A DNA stretch of 64,000 nucleotides from Leptolyngbya sp. KIOST-1 (GTDB lineage Bacteria > Cyanobacteriota > Cyanobacteriia > Phormidesmidales > Phormidesmidaceae): the NCBI RefSeq assembly GCF_000763385.1, contig NZ_JQFA01000004.1, positions 62,001-126,000 of the forward strand, written 5' to 3'. Made by a program: the position numbers and the translations under genes. Below, piece after piece: positions 26,681 through 35,869 of the stretch. The stretch's first letter is position 1; each line of letters begins with the position of its first letter. The notes under the pieces are model-generated. The model made no database searches and had not been told where the DNA came from. It saw nothing but the letters and a program-made list of their open reading frames with translations.

Positions 26681-27085
26681 AGGAGGGGATAGCGTAAGCG
26701 TTTGCAGGCCAATAAGGCTGGATTTTACGGGCAAAACGCGTTTCGGTCTAGGGTCGGGGGTGCCCCCGCGATCGCACGGATCCTTCCCAGGGCCGTTAAT
26801 GGCCGTTTTCCAAAAAAACTGGCCTGAGGTAGTCAAATAGTCCATTCCCCCCTCGTTTATGATCTACAGATGGGCTAAGGTCGAGGAGTGGCTAGGGGCC
26901 AATCGGCGATGACCTGGGTAGCAAGGCGACGGTGTCCCCTCAAACCTTGTATTCTGTAGACTCGGCCCGTGCTGCTAGGGACCTGCTGGGCTGACATTGT
27001 ATTCATCCCCCTTAACCACCCCAGCCTGGTGGTACTGGAGCTACGACCTTGTTGAACGGCCTTGTTGAACGGAAGGAGTAAACCC
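26681..27085. other. Intergenic region between puuE-like gene and cysH
   Basis: 405 bp. It holds the nested stem structure at 26863-26960 (see separate entry) and a tandem CTTGTTGAACGG repeat at about 27047-27072 directly before the cysH ribosome binding site (GGAAGGAG). No open reading frame of note. Confidence 0.6.
26863..26960 (+). ncRNA. Candidate structured RNA or cysH leader element (98 nt)
   Basis: Nested complementary segments in order: TCTACAGA (26863-26870), AAGGT (26877-26881), AGGGG (26894-26898), then CCCCT (26936-26940), ACCTT (26944-26948), TCTGTAGA (26953-26960). All pair in register as one long interrupted hairpin. No known RNA family recognised, and neither the SRP nor the 6S consensus is present. 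It lies 126 bp before cysH. Whether it is transcribed, and on which strand, is unknown. Confidence 0.4.
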
Positions 27086-27862
27086 ATGTCAGATGTTGCG
27101 CTCTTGCCGAACCGAATGCAGGCTGCCCCCGTTCTGGACCTGGACGCTGTCAACCGGGAGTGGGGCGAGGCCGATGCCGCCAGCCTGGTCCAGTGGGGCC
27201 ATGACACCTTTGGCGACGGGCTGGTGTTGAGCACTAGCTTTGGCATTCAGTCGGCGGTGATGCTGCATCTGGTGACCCAGGTGGTGCCCAACATTCCGGT
27301 GATCTGGGTAGACACGGGCTATCTGCCGGTGGAGACCTACCGCTTTGCCGACGAGCTGGCGGTTCGTCTCGATCTCAATCTCAAGGTCTATCAGTCGCAC
27401 CTCAGCCCAGCCCGGATGGAGGCGCTCTACGGTCGCCTGTGGGAGCAGCAGGATGTCGATGCCCTCAACCGCTACGACAAAATTCGCAAGGTAGAGCCCA
27501 TGCAGCGGGCGCTCAGTGAGCTAAACGCCACCGCCTGGCTGACAGGGCTGCGCTCCGACCAGACCGACCACCGCAAGTCCCTGGGGCGCGTGGGTCAGCA
27601 GGGCGGGCGCTACAAGCTGCTGCCAATTCTAAAGTGGACCTCAAAGGATGTCTACGAGTACCTGGTGGCCAATGACTTGCCCTACCATCCGCTGTTTGAC
27701 AAAGGCTACGTGAGCGTGGGCGACTGGCACTCCAGTCGCCCCATCACCGCCGCCGATGCCAACGAGCGCGACACCCGGTTCAAAGGGCTAAAGCAGGAGT
27801 GCGGGCTGCACCTGCCCCAGTCCCCCGAGGAGGCGGCCAGCCTCGACTCCAGTTCCCTGTAG
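27086..27862 (+). CDS. cysH: Phosphoadenylyl-sulfate (PAPS) reductase
   Basis: 258 residues; reduces PAPS to sulfite with thioredoxin in assimilatory sulfate reduction. [16 protein letters not shown] (PP-loop), [52 protein letters not shown] and the C-terminal catalytic ECGLH are diagnostic. The paired-Cys iron-sulfur motif of APS reductases is absent, so PAPS is the likely substrate. ATG 27086 follows GGAAGGAG by 7 bp. Confidence 0.95.
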   Translation: MSDVALLPNRMQAAPVLDLDAVNREWGEADAASLVQWGHDTFGDGLVLSTSFGIQSAVMLHLVTQVVPNIPVIWVDTGYLPVETYRFADELAVRLDLNLKVYQSHLSPARMEALYGRLWEQQDVDALNRYDKIRKVEPMQRALSELNATAWLTGLRSDQTDHRKSLGRVGQQGGRYKLLPILKWTSKDVYEYLVANDLPYHPLFDKGYVSVGDWHSSRPITAADANERDTRFKGLKQECGLHLPQSPEEAASLDSSSL

Positions 27863-27872
27863 CCGCCCCTGC

Positions 27873-28373
27873 TCAGCCCTGGTCTTCTACTGCCGTGGAA
27901 ATCTCAAAGTTGGCCTGTTTGGCGATCAGCTCCAGGAACTTGGCGGTGCTGCGATCGGGTTCGTAGATGCCGTTTTCCCACTCGCTGATGGTTTGGCGGC
28001 GAACGCCCATCTGCTCGGCAAACTGCATCTGGGTCAGGCTCAGGTGCTTGCGCAGGGCGCGAATGGCGTCCTGCTGCCAGATAATTTTGCCGTCCTGGGT
28101 CACGCTGGTGGGCTGAGCGTCAGCCCGGCGGAAGGTGACGGTTTTGCTGGCGATGTCGATGGCCTGGACGTGATAGCCAGCCCCTACCCAGGCACTGGCC
28201 TGCTGGGCGGCAGGGGTGGCGCGGTTGTGCCACCAGGTTTTGCGATCGCGGGCTGAAGCAGGCAGACCAATGCCCAGCAGACCTTCTATTTCTGCAAAAG
28301 TCAGAGCTACTTCAGTTTTTTGGGATTGTTTGAGATGGTCGTATAGGGGATAGTACTTAGTGCCAGATTTCAT
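27873..28373 (-). CDS. XRE-family regulator with N-terminal conserved domain
   Basis: 166 residues. The first ~80 (YYPLYDHLKQSQKTEVALTFAEIEGLLGIGLPASARDRKTWWHNR.. QASAWVGAGYHV) look like a small uncharacterised bacterial domain (I believe DUF7662, not verified). The C-terminal 65 residues form an XRE helix-turn-helix (LSLTQMQFAEQMGVRRQTISEWENGIYEPDRSTAKFLELIAK). Probably a DNA-binding regulator; target unknown. ATG 28373 chosen because the conserved domain starts there; the frame continues to 28427. Confidence 0.82.
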   Translation of the reverse strand: MKSGTKYYPLYDHLKQSQKTEVALTFAEIEGLLGIGLPASARDRKTWWHNRATPAAQQASAWVGAGYHVQAIDIASKTVTFRRADAQPTSVTQDGKIIWQQDAIRALRKHLSLTQMQFAEQMGVRRQTISEWENGIYEPDRSTAKFLELIAKQANFEISTAVEDQG

Positions 28374-28501
28374 GTAGGACCGTGACGAATCAGGAGTAAA
28401 GCTATCTAGCTTTCTATCATGCCGCAAAACCTGGCTACCGCCATCTGAGCGGTGCTGTTTGAGCTATTCAACTGATTCTGGTTATTAATTGTTAGCGATC
28501 G

Positions 28502-29686
28502 CTAGCGATCGACTGAGCCCATTACCACATCAATACTGCCGAGAATAACAAAAATATCCGCCACCTTTTGCCCCTTGATCAGGTGGGGTAGTAGCTGCAA
28601 ATTGTTAAAGTCGGCGGGCCGAATTTTCCAGCGCCAGGGCATGGGACTGTCGTTGCCAATGAGGAAAATACCCAGTTCGCCCCGCCCCGATTCCACTCGC
28701 ACGTAGTGCTCTCCCGCCGGAATTTTGAAGGTAGGCGCGATTTTTTTGGCGATGAACTGGTAATCAAAACCATCCCACTGGGACTTTGGTCCTTCGGCCA
28801 GGCGGCGGGCCTCCAGATTTTCCCAGGCCCCGCCCGGCAGCCCACTGAGAGCCTGCTGAATGATGCCCAGCGACTGGCGCATTTCCTCCAGCCGCACCCG
28901 GTAGCGGGCCAGACAATCCCCCTCGGGCTGCCACGCCACCTGCCAGTCAAAGTCGTCGTAGCACTCGTAGTGATCGACCTTGCGCAGATCCCACTGGACC
29001 CCTGAGGCCCGCAGCATAGGGCCTGAGCAACCCCAGGCAATGGCTTCGTTGCGAGGCAGTACCCCCAGCCCTTCGCAGCGGCGGCGAAACACTGGATTGT
29101 CGGTGACCAGGCGCTCGTACTCGTCGAGTTTGGGGGCCAGGTAGTCAACGAAGTCCCGGCATTTTTCGACCCAGCCGTAGGGCAGGTCGGCGGCCACTCC
29201 CCCCACCCGAAAGTAGTTGTGGTTGACCATGCGGTAGCCGCTGACGGCTTCAAACAGGTCCAGAATCGGCTCGCGATCGCGCAGGCTGTAGAAAAATAGC
29301 GTCTGTGCCCCCATATCCATCACAAATGGCCCCACCCACAGCAGGTGGTTGACCAGCCGGGTCAGCTCCAGCAAAATCACCCGAATGTAGCTGGCCCGGC
29401 GGGGTACCACGATATCGGCCAGCTTTTCCACCGCATTGACCGTGACCGCCTCATTGAACAGGCCACCGTAGTAGTCCCAGCGGCTGGTGTAGGGAATGAA
29501 CATGGTGGCGGTGCGGCTTTCGGCGATTTTCTCCATGCCCCGGTGCAGGTAGCCGATGACCGGTTCGCAGTCGACCACATCTTCGCCGTCGAGGGTGACC
29601 ATGATCCGAAAGCAGCCGTGCATGGAGGGATGGTGGGGACCAAAATTGATCACCATCGGGTCGGTGCGGGTTTCTAGCTGTACCAC
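28502..29686 (-). CDS. ndhH: NAD(P)H-quinone oxidoreductase subunit H (NdhH)
   Basis: 394 residues, peripheral arm subunit that helps form the quinone site of NDH-1. [71 protein letters not shown] and the terminal [20 protein letters not shown] are family hallmarks. Located apart from ndhA-I-G-E, as is usual in cyanobacteria. The stop is next to a doubled HIP1 sequence. Confidence 0.97.
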   Translation of the reverse strand: MVQLETRTDPMVINFGPHHPSMHGCFRIMVTLDGEDVVDCEPVIGYLHRGMEKIAESRTATMFIPYTSRWDYYGGLFNEAVTVNAVEKLADIVVPRRASYIRVILLELTRLVNHLLWVGPFVMDMGAQTLFFYSLRDREPILDLFEAVSGYRMVNHNYFRVGGVAADLPYGWVEKCRDFVDYLAPKLDEYERLVTDNPVFRRRCEGLGVLPRNEAIAWGCSGPMLRASGVQWDLRKVDHYECYDDFDWQVAWQPEGDCLARYRVRLEEMRQSLGIIQQALSGLPGGAWENLEARRLAEGPKSQWDGFDYQFIAKKIAPTFKIPAGEHYVRVESGRGELGIFLIGNDSPMPWRWKIRPADFNNLQLLPHLIKGQKVADIFVILGSIDVVMGSVDR

Positions 29687-29997
29687 AGGACAATCTCCAG
29701 ATCAGAGGGCATGGTTCCAGTGTGGGTGCCTTCCCCTGGTCTGTCTTGCAGGTTCTGACGCTAAATTGCACAAACGTCCGATCCGGCTGCCCCGATCGCG
29801 AACCTCTCTGGCCCTGGCTCTAGCCGCCATCGCCCTAGCGATCGCGATCGCCTAATCTCCGCTTCACAATTCGACGGTCAAACTCAGGTATTTCTTAAAG
29901 TTATGACCGAGTTATTACCGAACTTTAGATTTGCCCGGATTTTGCCTTCTCTTTGAGGGAACTATAACTACAACTTAAATATTTCTGTTAATCGGCC
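29687..29997. promoter_or_regulatory. Divergent ndhH / membrane-protein promoter region with adjacent 11-bp direct repeats
   Basis: 311 bp between divergent genes. AGTTATGACCG (29899-29909) is followed immediately by AGTTATTACCG (29910-29920), 10 of 11 identical. An 11-bp period fits a dimeric OmpR/PhoB-type regulator binding one helix face. TAACTACAACTTAAATATTTC near 29965-29985 is AT-rich and could hold the promoter of the 29998 gene. HIP1 copies at 29838-29850. Functional role is inference. Confidence 0.4.
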
Positions 29998-30798
29998 ATG
30001 AAAACCTCTACAGTTCTAGTGCCCCCCACCCTTGCCCAAGCACCCGTTGCCAGCAGGCTGCCGGTGGATAACCCTTGGATGCTGTCGTCTGGGGGGTTGC
30101 TGGTACTGCTGCTGGGCCTGGGGGTTTACTCTCACTTGCAAACCCGCCGTCTGGTGAAACAGCTTAAGTTTGAAACTTACAAAAACCAGGAGCTGCAAAA
30201 AAAAGTCAAGCTGGCGCTCAAAACCATCAGCAAGATGGAGCAAAACCCAGACCTAATTCACTCGCGGGAATTCAACCTTGACTACCTGCGGATGCGGATG
30301 GATGAGGAGCACTTCCATACGTCGATTGTGAACCAGCTCAAGGTGAAGGTGAAGCAAAAGATTAGCGTCGCGCTGCGGCCGCGTCAGGCTGAGGAAGGCA
30401 TGATCGGCATTGCCAGCAAGCCCAGGGTGGTCGACGAAATTTTTGATGTGGAGTACGCCCCTCAAGATAGCCCCCTGGCCAAGAAGCGGGTGCTGTTCCG
30501 CATTCAAATTCGGCTGGCCAAGCTGCCCACCCAGGCAACCTCGTCGACCATCGCTCAACTGGTCGACTGCATCGAAAACTTCATGAGCCCCGATGCCGAG
30601 GAAACCCACTGGCAGCCCACGATCCAGGGCCGGATTGCCAACATGCACTGGGACCAAAAAGCCAAGCCCACCCCCCTGCTGGTGATTGAACAGTCCAGCG
30701 AAGGGGTGAATGTTACCCTGCGCAGCCGCAACACCCTGCCCGCCAGCACCAGCTCTACGACTGGGGCCAAACCCGCCCGGCAAAGGAAACCGGCGTAG
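29998..30798 (+). CDS. Membrane-anchored protein, unknown function
   Basis: 266 residues. A transmembrane helix at about 28-46 (MLSSGGLLVLLLGLGVYSHL) is followed by a basic coiled-coil-like stretch (LVKQLKFETYKNQELQKKVKLALKTISKME), a folded domain (NLDYLRMRMDEEHFHTSIVNQLKVKVKQKISVAL.. RVLFRIQIRLAKLPTQ.. IAQLVDCIENFM) and a Ser/Thr/Lys-rich tail. I do not recognise the family; the composition suggests a conserved cyanobacterial protein facing the cytoplasm. Confidence 0.78.
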   Translation: MKTSTVLVPPTLAQAPVASRLPVDNPWMLSSGGLLVLLLGLGVYSHLQTRRLVKQLKFETYKNQELQKKVKLALKTISKMEQNPDLIHSREFNLDYLRMRMDEEHFHTSIVNQLKVKVKQKISVALRPRQAEEGMIGIASKPRVVDEIFDVEYAPQDSPLAKKRVLFRIQIRLAKLPTQATSSTIAQLVDCIENFMSPDAEETHWQPTIQGRIANMHWDQKAKPTPLLVIEQSSEGVNVTLRSRNTLPASTSSTTGAKPARQRKPA

Positions 30799-30817
30799 CG
30801 GTTGGTGACACCAACGC

Positions 30818-32077
30818 TTAGACGGCGGCCGTAGCCATCGCGGCAACATCTGCCGTTGGGGTTGGGGCCAGTCGCGCTTCGGCCATATCGGCAAAAATGG
30901 CGTCGAGCAGCTGTTCGCGCAGGTCGGGAATGACCGCCAGTGCCCGGGTCCAGTCGGGAATTTGGGTACCGGTAGGGTCCTCCAGGTACTGCTCCCCCGC
31001 CTCTAAAATGACCTGTTCGAAGGTTTCGATGGTCATTTCCTCCTGGTGGCGATCGTAGTCCAGACCGTTGAAGCGGGCATCGACAAAGTATTGACGGGCC
31101 AGGTTTTGGGCTTCGCGGCGGTACTTGATCCGCAGAGCCCGAATGTGGTCGTGGCCAATCACCACCTGCTCGGTTTCGGTCAGGGTTCTAAACACTGAGT
31201 GCAATATGTCGCGACACATTTTTTGCAGCCCCGAACTGGCAGAGGTGCCCATGGTCTGATGCTTGTGCTCAAAGATACCCAGGTCGATCTGGGCAATCCG
31301 CTTGAGGGCGACGTTGCGGTAGACCTCGGCCAGCAGCCCGACTTCCAGCCCCCAATTGCCGGGAATGCGGGTATTCAGGGCCAGGTCGCTGGAGAGGGCA
31401 AACTCGCCGGAGAGGGGATAGCGGTAGGCGTCGAGGTAGCGCAGGTAGTCGCTGTAGCCAAATAACTCCATCAGCGAGGTGATCAGCGGCGTGACAAACA
31501 GCCGGGTGACGCGACCGTGCAGGCTGCGGGGGTTGTCGCCAATGCGGGCGTAGTAGGCCTTGCTAAAGGCAATGCCAAACTCCTGCTCCAGCAGGGGATA
31601 GAGCAGTTTGAGCGGGTAGGAGCGATCGTAGGTGACAATGTCGGCATCGTGGAGGGCGATCGCGGCGGCGTGCAGCGAGGCCACCCCCAGCCCCAGCCAC
31701 ACCGCCCGTCCTTTGCCCTTGAACCGGAGCAGATCCAGCCCTTTGTCCTTGAGGGTTTGTAGGATGGCTGTAATGCCGGGGCCGTTTTCCCACAGCACAA
31801 AGGTGGGCTGGGGCAGCGGCTCAAAAAACTGCACCGCATGCTGGTACTGCTCGAAGGTGTCCGCGTAGAGACAGACGATGACGTTGTTGACAAAGGGACA
31901 GTGGCTGAGATGGTCGCGAATGGTGGCCAGGGCCGGGCGCTGTAGCTCTTCGTACAGCGATGGAATCAGCACGGCGGTGGGGTGGGTTTGGCTGAGCTCG
32001 ATCAGGCGTTGCTCTAGGCGATCGGGCTGATAACTCAAATCGTGGATAGTTGTGATCAACTCTTGTTTGTAGTCCAT
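30818..32077 (-). CDS. gpgS: Glucosyl-3-phosphoglycerate synthase-like GT (GT81)
   Basis: 419 residues. MDYKQELITTIHDL, AVLIPSLYEELQRPAL, the DAD metal motif (ALHDADIVTYDRSYPLKLLYPLL), SKAYYARIGDNPRSLHGRVTRLFVTPL and YLDAYRYPLSGEFALSSDLALNTRIPGNWGLEVGLL match GpgS-type enzymes, which join glucose from a nucleotide sugar to 3-phosphoglycerate on the way to glucosylglycerate, an osmolyte made under salt or nitrogen stress. The matching phosphatase (GpgP) is not adjacent. The GT fold is certain; the exact acceptor is inferred. Confidence 0.78.
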   Translation of the reverse strand: MDYKQELITTIHDLSYQPDRLEQRLIELSQTHPTAVLIPSLYEELQRPALATIRDHLSHCPFVNNVIVCLYADTFEQYQHAVQFFEPLPQPTFVLWENGPGITAILQTLKDKGLDLLRFKGKGRAVWLGLGVASLHAAAIALHDADIVTYDRSYPLKLLYPLLEQEFGIAFSKAYYARIGDNPRSLHGRVTRLFVTPLITSLMELFGYSDYLRYLDAYRYPLSGEFALSSDLALNTRIPGNWGLEVGLLAEVYRNVALKRIAQIDLGIFEHKHQTMGTSASSGLQKMCRDILHSVFRTLTETEQVVIGHDHIRALRIKYRREAQNLARQYFVDARFNGLDYDRHQEEMTIETFEQVILEAGEQYLEDPTGTQIPDWTRALAVIPDLREQLLDAIFADMAEARLAPTPTADVAAMATAAV

Positions 32078-32323
32078 ACCCCGGTGTCCCTAACGGATAA
32101 ATCTCATCATAGGGACAAGTGGCGATCGCAAGCTGTCTGAATCAATACCCGATATCCCCCACTCACTCCAGGGTGAATGGGGGCAGCGGTGATGGGTCAA
32201 GCCCTGGGTTAGAGGAGGCGATCGCCTGAAGGGCAGAACTTCACTGGCGGTCGATCGCTACAGGCCTCTACCCAGAATACGGAGTTTTGCCCGGAAGGGG
32301 GGCTGCGGGTTGAAGACGGCTAG

Positions 32324-32794
32324 CTAGAAGATAATCAGGGCGGCTAAACCGCCCGCCAGCACGCCATAGCAACAGGCCAGCAGCGCTTTAAAGGAGCCTC
32401 GGTACTTGTAGCGCCACAGCATCGAGGCCAGGGTGGAGGAGTAGAGCAGCTCTTCGATCGGGAAGTAGGGGGTTTCAAGACTGATGTCGATGCCGATCAC
32501 CAGCATGGTCCAGAAGAGAAAGATGATAAAGCTATTGATAATGGGAGCGCGGCTTTCTCGGGCTGGAACTTGAAGGCGGGCAATAAAACCCAGGTAAATT
32601 AAAACAATAAAGGGAAAAAGTGCGGCGGCAATGGCGCGAGCACCAATGTTAAAGGAATCACCAAAGGACAGAGCAATACTAGAAAACAGTTGATACAGTA
32701 AAAAGCCAACCGCCAGAAACAGGACAAAAAAGCTCAGGATCCCCTTCGAGCCCTTGGTCCAATCGCCGGAAATTTGCCGTTGCCGAGATTGCAT
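32324..32794 (-). CDS. Integral membrane protein, unknown function
   Basis: 156 residues with about four transmembrane segments (GILSFFVLFLAVGFLLYQLFSS, IAAALFPFIVLIYLGFIA, INSFIIFLFWTMLVIGIDI, LLACCYGVLAGGLAALIIF). No recognised domain. ATG 32794 preferred over a TTG at 32809. Flanked by two long gene-poor stretches. Confidence 0.7.
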   Translation of the reverse strand: MQSRQRQISGDWTKGSKGILSFFVLFLAVGFLLYQLFSSIALSFGDSFNIGARAIAAALFPFIVLIYLGFIARLQVPARESRAPIINSFIIFLFWTMLVIGIDISLETPYFPIEELLYSSTLASMLWRYKYRGSFKALLACCYGVLAGGLAALIIF

Positions 32795-33288
32795 AGGTAG
32801 ACGTCCCAAACGTTTGATTATCTAATTCATTGAGGTTGTGCGGGTGGCTGTTGTGCGGGTGGCTTCTTTGGCTGTAGGTCCAGGTTCACAGCTTTTTTCG
32901 ATCGCTTCGATCGCACAAATAGGCCAGTTTGGATGAATTGATCTAATTTAATCTGATTAACCTACAGGATTGAACTAAACCGTAGCAGCCTGGGTAGCCC
33001 AATCGCCTGACCAGTTAGATAGATTTTTAGATGTTGGAAATGGATAGTGTGGCGACGTCCGTGCCCAGATGTTCTGCTAACCGCTCACGGCAAAACCAAC
33101 GTCCGTTTACAGCTAGCCCCAGCATTGCAGTCTAAAAATACGCCAAAGGGTAGACGATACTCGGGTGAAGACCTGTCATTTTGACAGATAAACTCTAAAT
33201 GAAAATTTTCGTCCCTTAGCCAAGTCGAAGTGCATTGAGGTACATAGATTGAAGTCAAAAATCTTGTCGCCTTTGCCAGGCAGGTCTG
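32795..33288. other. 494-bp gene-poor region
   Basis: AT-richer than the surroundings. Visible structure: a 15-bp tandem duplication TTGTGCGGGTGGCTG at 32836-32864 (second copy 14/15) and a small palindrome CTGTCA-TTT-TGACAG at 33173-33187. It probably carries the promoter of the 33289 operon. No tRNA or ORF seen. Confidence 0.6.
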
Positions 33289-34524
33289 GTGCGGACGGGC
33301 TTGTATGGGTTATCAGGAGGTCTGACGATTACTGCTGAACTGTTGCGTACCCCGGCCACCCTGCAGCCAACGATCGCTGAGCTACTGCGGCTGGCCACTC
33401 CCCTGGCCGAGGAATTTGCGGCCCAAGCCGCCGCCCTCGATCGCTCCGGGGCCTTTCCGGCGGCGGGGTTTCGACGGCTGGCGGCGGCGGGCTTTGTAGT
33501 GGCTCCCCTGCGCTCGGGTCTGGGGGGCTGCGGCCTGGGCATTGAGGCCAGTAGCACCGAGGCGCTGCTGCGGTTGCTGAAGCACATTGGCCGAGGCAAC
33601 CTGGCGATTGGGCGCGTGTACGAGGGCCACGTGAACGCCCTACAGCTGATTCAAACCTTTGGCACCGCCGCCCAAATTGAGCGCTACGGGCGCGAGGTCC
33701 GCGAGCAGCATCTGCTGTTTGGGGTTTGGAATGCCGAGGAGGGTGAGGGCGTGACCATTGTGCCCCTGGGGTCGGGGCGCTATCGGCTGGAGGGGGCAAA
33801 AACCTTCTGTTCCGGGAGTGGCTATGTGCAGCGCCCCTTTGTCAACGGCAAACTGCCCGATGGATCGTGGCAGATGTGCATTGTGCCCATGGATGCGGTT
33901 CAGACCGACTGCGATCGCGACTGGTGGCAGCCCCTGGGCATGCGCGCCACCACCAGCTTCAAAATTGACTTTACCGGCGTCGAGCTGGGGGCAGAGGATC
34001 TGATTGGTCAGCCGGGGGACTACCTGCGGCAGCCCTGGCTCTCGGCTGGGGTGGTGCGGTTTGCGGCGGTACAGCTGGGCGGGGCCGAGGCGCTGTTCGA
34101 CCTCACGCGCCAGTACCTGCAGGGGGAGCACCGCACCGAACACCCCTATCAGCAGGAGCGCCTGGGTCAAATGGCGATCGCCCTGGAGAGCGGCAATCTC
34201 TGGCTGCGGGGGGCGGCCGAACGGCTGGCCAGCTACGCCCCCCAGTTTGGCGGTGACCCCCACACGGCCCACAGCCACTGCGATCGCCTGGTGGCCTATG
34301 CCAATATGACCCGCACCACGGTTGAGCAAATCTGTATCGAGGTTATGCAGCTCTGTCAGCGGTCGGTGGGCGCTCGGGGGCTGCTACCGCCCCATCCCAT
34401 GGAGCGGGTGATTCGCGATCTCACCCTGTACCTGCGCCAGCCGGCCTACGATGCCGCGATTGCGGGAGTGGGGGCCTTTGCCCTAGCCCAGACGGCTCCG
34501 GCCGATGAGCTATGGCAGGTCTAG
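33289..34524 (+). CDS. Acyl-CoA dehydrogenase-fold flavoprotein
   Basis: 411 residues. The three-part acyl-CoA dehydrogenase fold: helical N-domain (LRLATPLAEEFAAQAAALDRSGAFPAAGFRRLAAAGF), beta domain (FGVWNAEEGEGVTIVPLGSGRYRLEGAKTFCSG.. MRATTSFKIDFTGVEL), C-terminal helices (FAAVQLGGAEALFDLTRQYL.. RSVGARGLLPPHPMERVIRDLTLYLRQPA). Flavin use is expected; it may be a dehydrogenase or a DszC-like monooxygenase. The start is uncertain: GTG 33289, or after a strong AGGAGG (33315-33320) at a non-canonical ATT or CTG (33328/33322). Overlaps the next gene by 13 bp, so translation is coupled. Confidence 0.82.
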   Translation: MRTGLYGLSGGLTITAELLRTPATLQPTIAELLRLATPLAEEFAAQAAALDRSGAFPAAGFRRLAAAGFVVAPLRSGLGGCGLGIEASSTEALLRLLKHIGRGNLAIGRVYEGHVNALQLIQTFGTAAQIERYGREVREQHLLFGVWNAEEGEGVTIVPLGSGRYRLEGAKTFCSGSGYVQRPFVNGKLPDGSWQMCIVPMDAVQTDCDRDWWQPLGMRATTSFKIDFTGVELGAEDLIGQPGDYLRQPWLSAGVVRFAAVQLGGAEALFDLTRQYLQGEHRTEHPYQQERLGQMAIALESGNLWLRGAAERLASYAPQFGGDPHTAHSHCDRLVAYANMTRTTVEQICIEVMQLCQRSVGARGLLPPHPMERVIRDLTLYLRQPAYDAAIAGVGAFALAQTAPADELWQV

Positions 34525-35291
34525 GGCCGCAGGTAGAAGATCCGTCGCCATTTGCCGCCGTGGCGGACCTGCCGCTGCAATCGCTAGCGACGATCGAGGC
34601 CCCCGTGCTCGTGGTGGCCCCCCATCCCGACGACGAAACGCTGGGCTGTGGGGGGGCGATTGCCCAGCTGCGATCGCAGGGCTGTGCCGTCCGGGTGCTG
34701 GTGGTCAGCGATGGGGCTAACTCTCACCCGCGATCGCGGCTATATCCGCCGTCCCGGCTGCGGGCCCTGCGCCAGGCCGAAACCCTAACCGCCCTGGCCG
34801 GGCTGGGGGTAGAGGCCACCGAGGTCACCTTTTTGGGCCTGCCCGATGGCTCCGTACCCCATCTGGTGGGGGCGCCGCCTCGTCGTCATTCTGCGGCGGC
34901 CCCGCTGGCCCTGGCCCAGTGCCAGCACTACCTCGGCCTGAGCGCTCCCCAAACCATTTTTTTGCCTTACCAGTTTGACCCCCACCGCGATCACCGCGCC
35001 ACCTGGCAGCTGATACGGGGTGCCGCCGCCGCTCTGCCCCAGCCGCCCCGCATGATTGAATACCCAATCTGGGACTGGGACCCGCAGCAGCGGCAGCCCC
35101 TGGGCAGTGGCTACCGGGCCTGGCGTCTCGACATTTCTGCTCAGCTAGGGCTGAAGCAGAGAGCCATTCACTGCTATCGATCCCAGACCACCGCCTTGAT
35201 CCCCGACGACCCGACTGGCTTTCGGCTTACCCCCGAGCTAATCGCCCCCTTTCTCAACCCCTGGGAAGTGTTTCTGGAGCTAGACCCATGA
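34512..35291 (+). CDS. PIG-L family deacetylase
   Basis: 259 residues, zinc-dependent deacetylase of the PIG-L/MshB/BshB type. Metal and base motif APHPDDETLGCGG at about residues 35-47 and the later His pair FDPHRDHRATW. Probable substrate is an N-acetylated amino sugar or sugar-conjugated molecule. The 13-bp overlap upstream and the ATGA overlap with the methyltransferase downstream indicate one translational unit. Confidence 0.9.
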   Translation: MAGLGPQVEDPSPFAAVADLPLQSLATIEAPVLVVAPHPDDETLGCGGAIAQLRSQGCAVRVLVVSDGANSHPRSRLYPPSRLRALRQAETLTALAGLGVEATEVTFLGLPDGSVPHLVGAPPRRHSAAAPLALAQCQHYLGLSAPQTIFLPYQFDPHRDHRATWQLIRGAAAALPQPPRMIEYPIWDWDPQQRQPLGSGYRAWRLDISAQLGLKQRAIHCYRSQTTALIPDDPTGFRLTPELIAPFLNPWEVFLELDP

Positions 35292-35869
35292 GCGATCAAT
35301 CCCTGGCGGCAGACTTTTTTGACCGGCTCTACCAGGCGGACCCCGATCCCTGGGGGTTTGAAACCAGCCCCTACGAAGCCGCCAAATACGCCGCCACTCT
35401 TGCCGCCTTACCCCACCAGCGCTATCGGTCAGCGTTTGAGATTGGTGGTTCGATCGGTGTCCTCACCGAGCGGCTGGCCCACCGCTGCGACGCGCTGCTG
35501 TCGGTGGATATTTCCGCCGTGGCCCAGGCCCGAGCCCGGCAGCGCTGTCAGCATTTGCCCCTGGTCGGCCTGGAGCTGATGAGCGTACCCCAGCAGTACC
35601 CCGATCGCCACTTCGACCTGGTGCTGCTCTCGGAGGTGGGCTACTACTGGTGCTGGGCCGACCTGTACCTGGCCCAGACCAAAATCTATGCCTCGCTCCT
35701 GCCCGGCGGCCATTTGCTGCTGGTGCACTGGCTGCACGAGGCCCCCAGCTATCCCCTCCGCGGCGACGACGTCCACGATGCCTTTCAGAGGTTTGCGGCC
35801 TCGCGGTTGATTCACCGCGTCGGCCAGCGCACCGCCGACTACCGCCTAGACCTCTACGAGCGACCGTAG
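35288..35869 (+). CDS. NodS-like class I SAM-dependent methyltransferase
   Basis: 193 residues. FFDRLYQADPDPWGFETSPYEAAKYAATL at the N-terminus and motif I FEIGGSIGVLTERLAHRC are typical of the NodS-like group, which includes an N-methyltransferase acting on deacetylated amino sugars in Nod factor synthesis. Post-motif LVLLSEVGYYW and GGHLLLVHW follow. A deacetylase followed by an N-methylase suggests modification of a freed amine; the substrate is unknown. Its last 24 bp overlap the convergent GT2 gene. Confidence 0.88.
   Translation: MSDQSLAADFFDRLYQADPDPWGFETSPYEAAKYAATLAALPHQRYRSAFEIGGSIGVLTERLAHRCDALLSVDISAVAQARARQRCQHLPLVGLELMSVPQQYPDRHFDLVLLSEVGYYWCWADLYLAQTKIYASLLPGGHLLLVHWLHEAPSYPLRGDDVHDAFQRFAASRLIHRVGQRTADYRLDLYERP

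Noticed and set aside
26863-26960. Structure upstream of cysH as SRP RNA or 6S RNA
   Set aside because: The conserved SRP tetraloop and GGAAGGAAGC-type loop are absent and the length does not fit 6S RNA.
28494-28510. Doubled palindrome GCGATCGCTAGCGATCG next to the ndhH stop as an operator
   Set aside because: It is two overlapping HIP1 sites, which occur everywhere in this DNA.
32156-32182. CCCCCACTCAC...GTGAATGGGGG hairpin as a terminator
   Set aside because: It has one mismatch, no U tract and lies upstream of gpgS with no plus-strand gene ending there.
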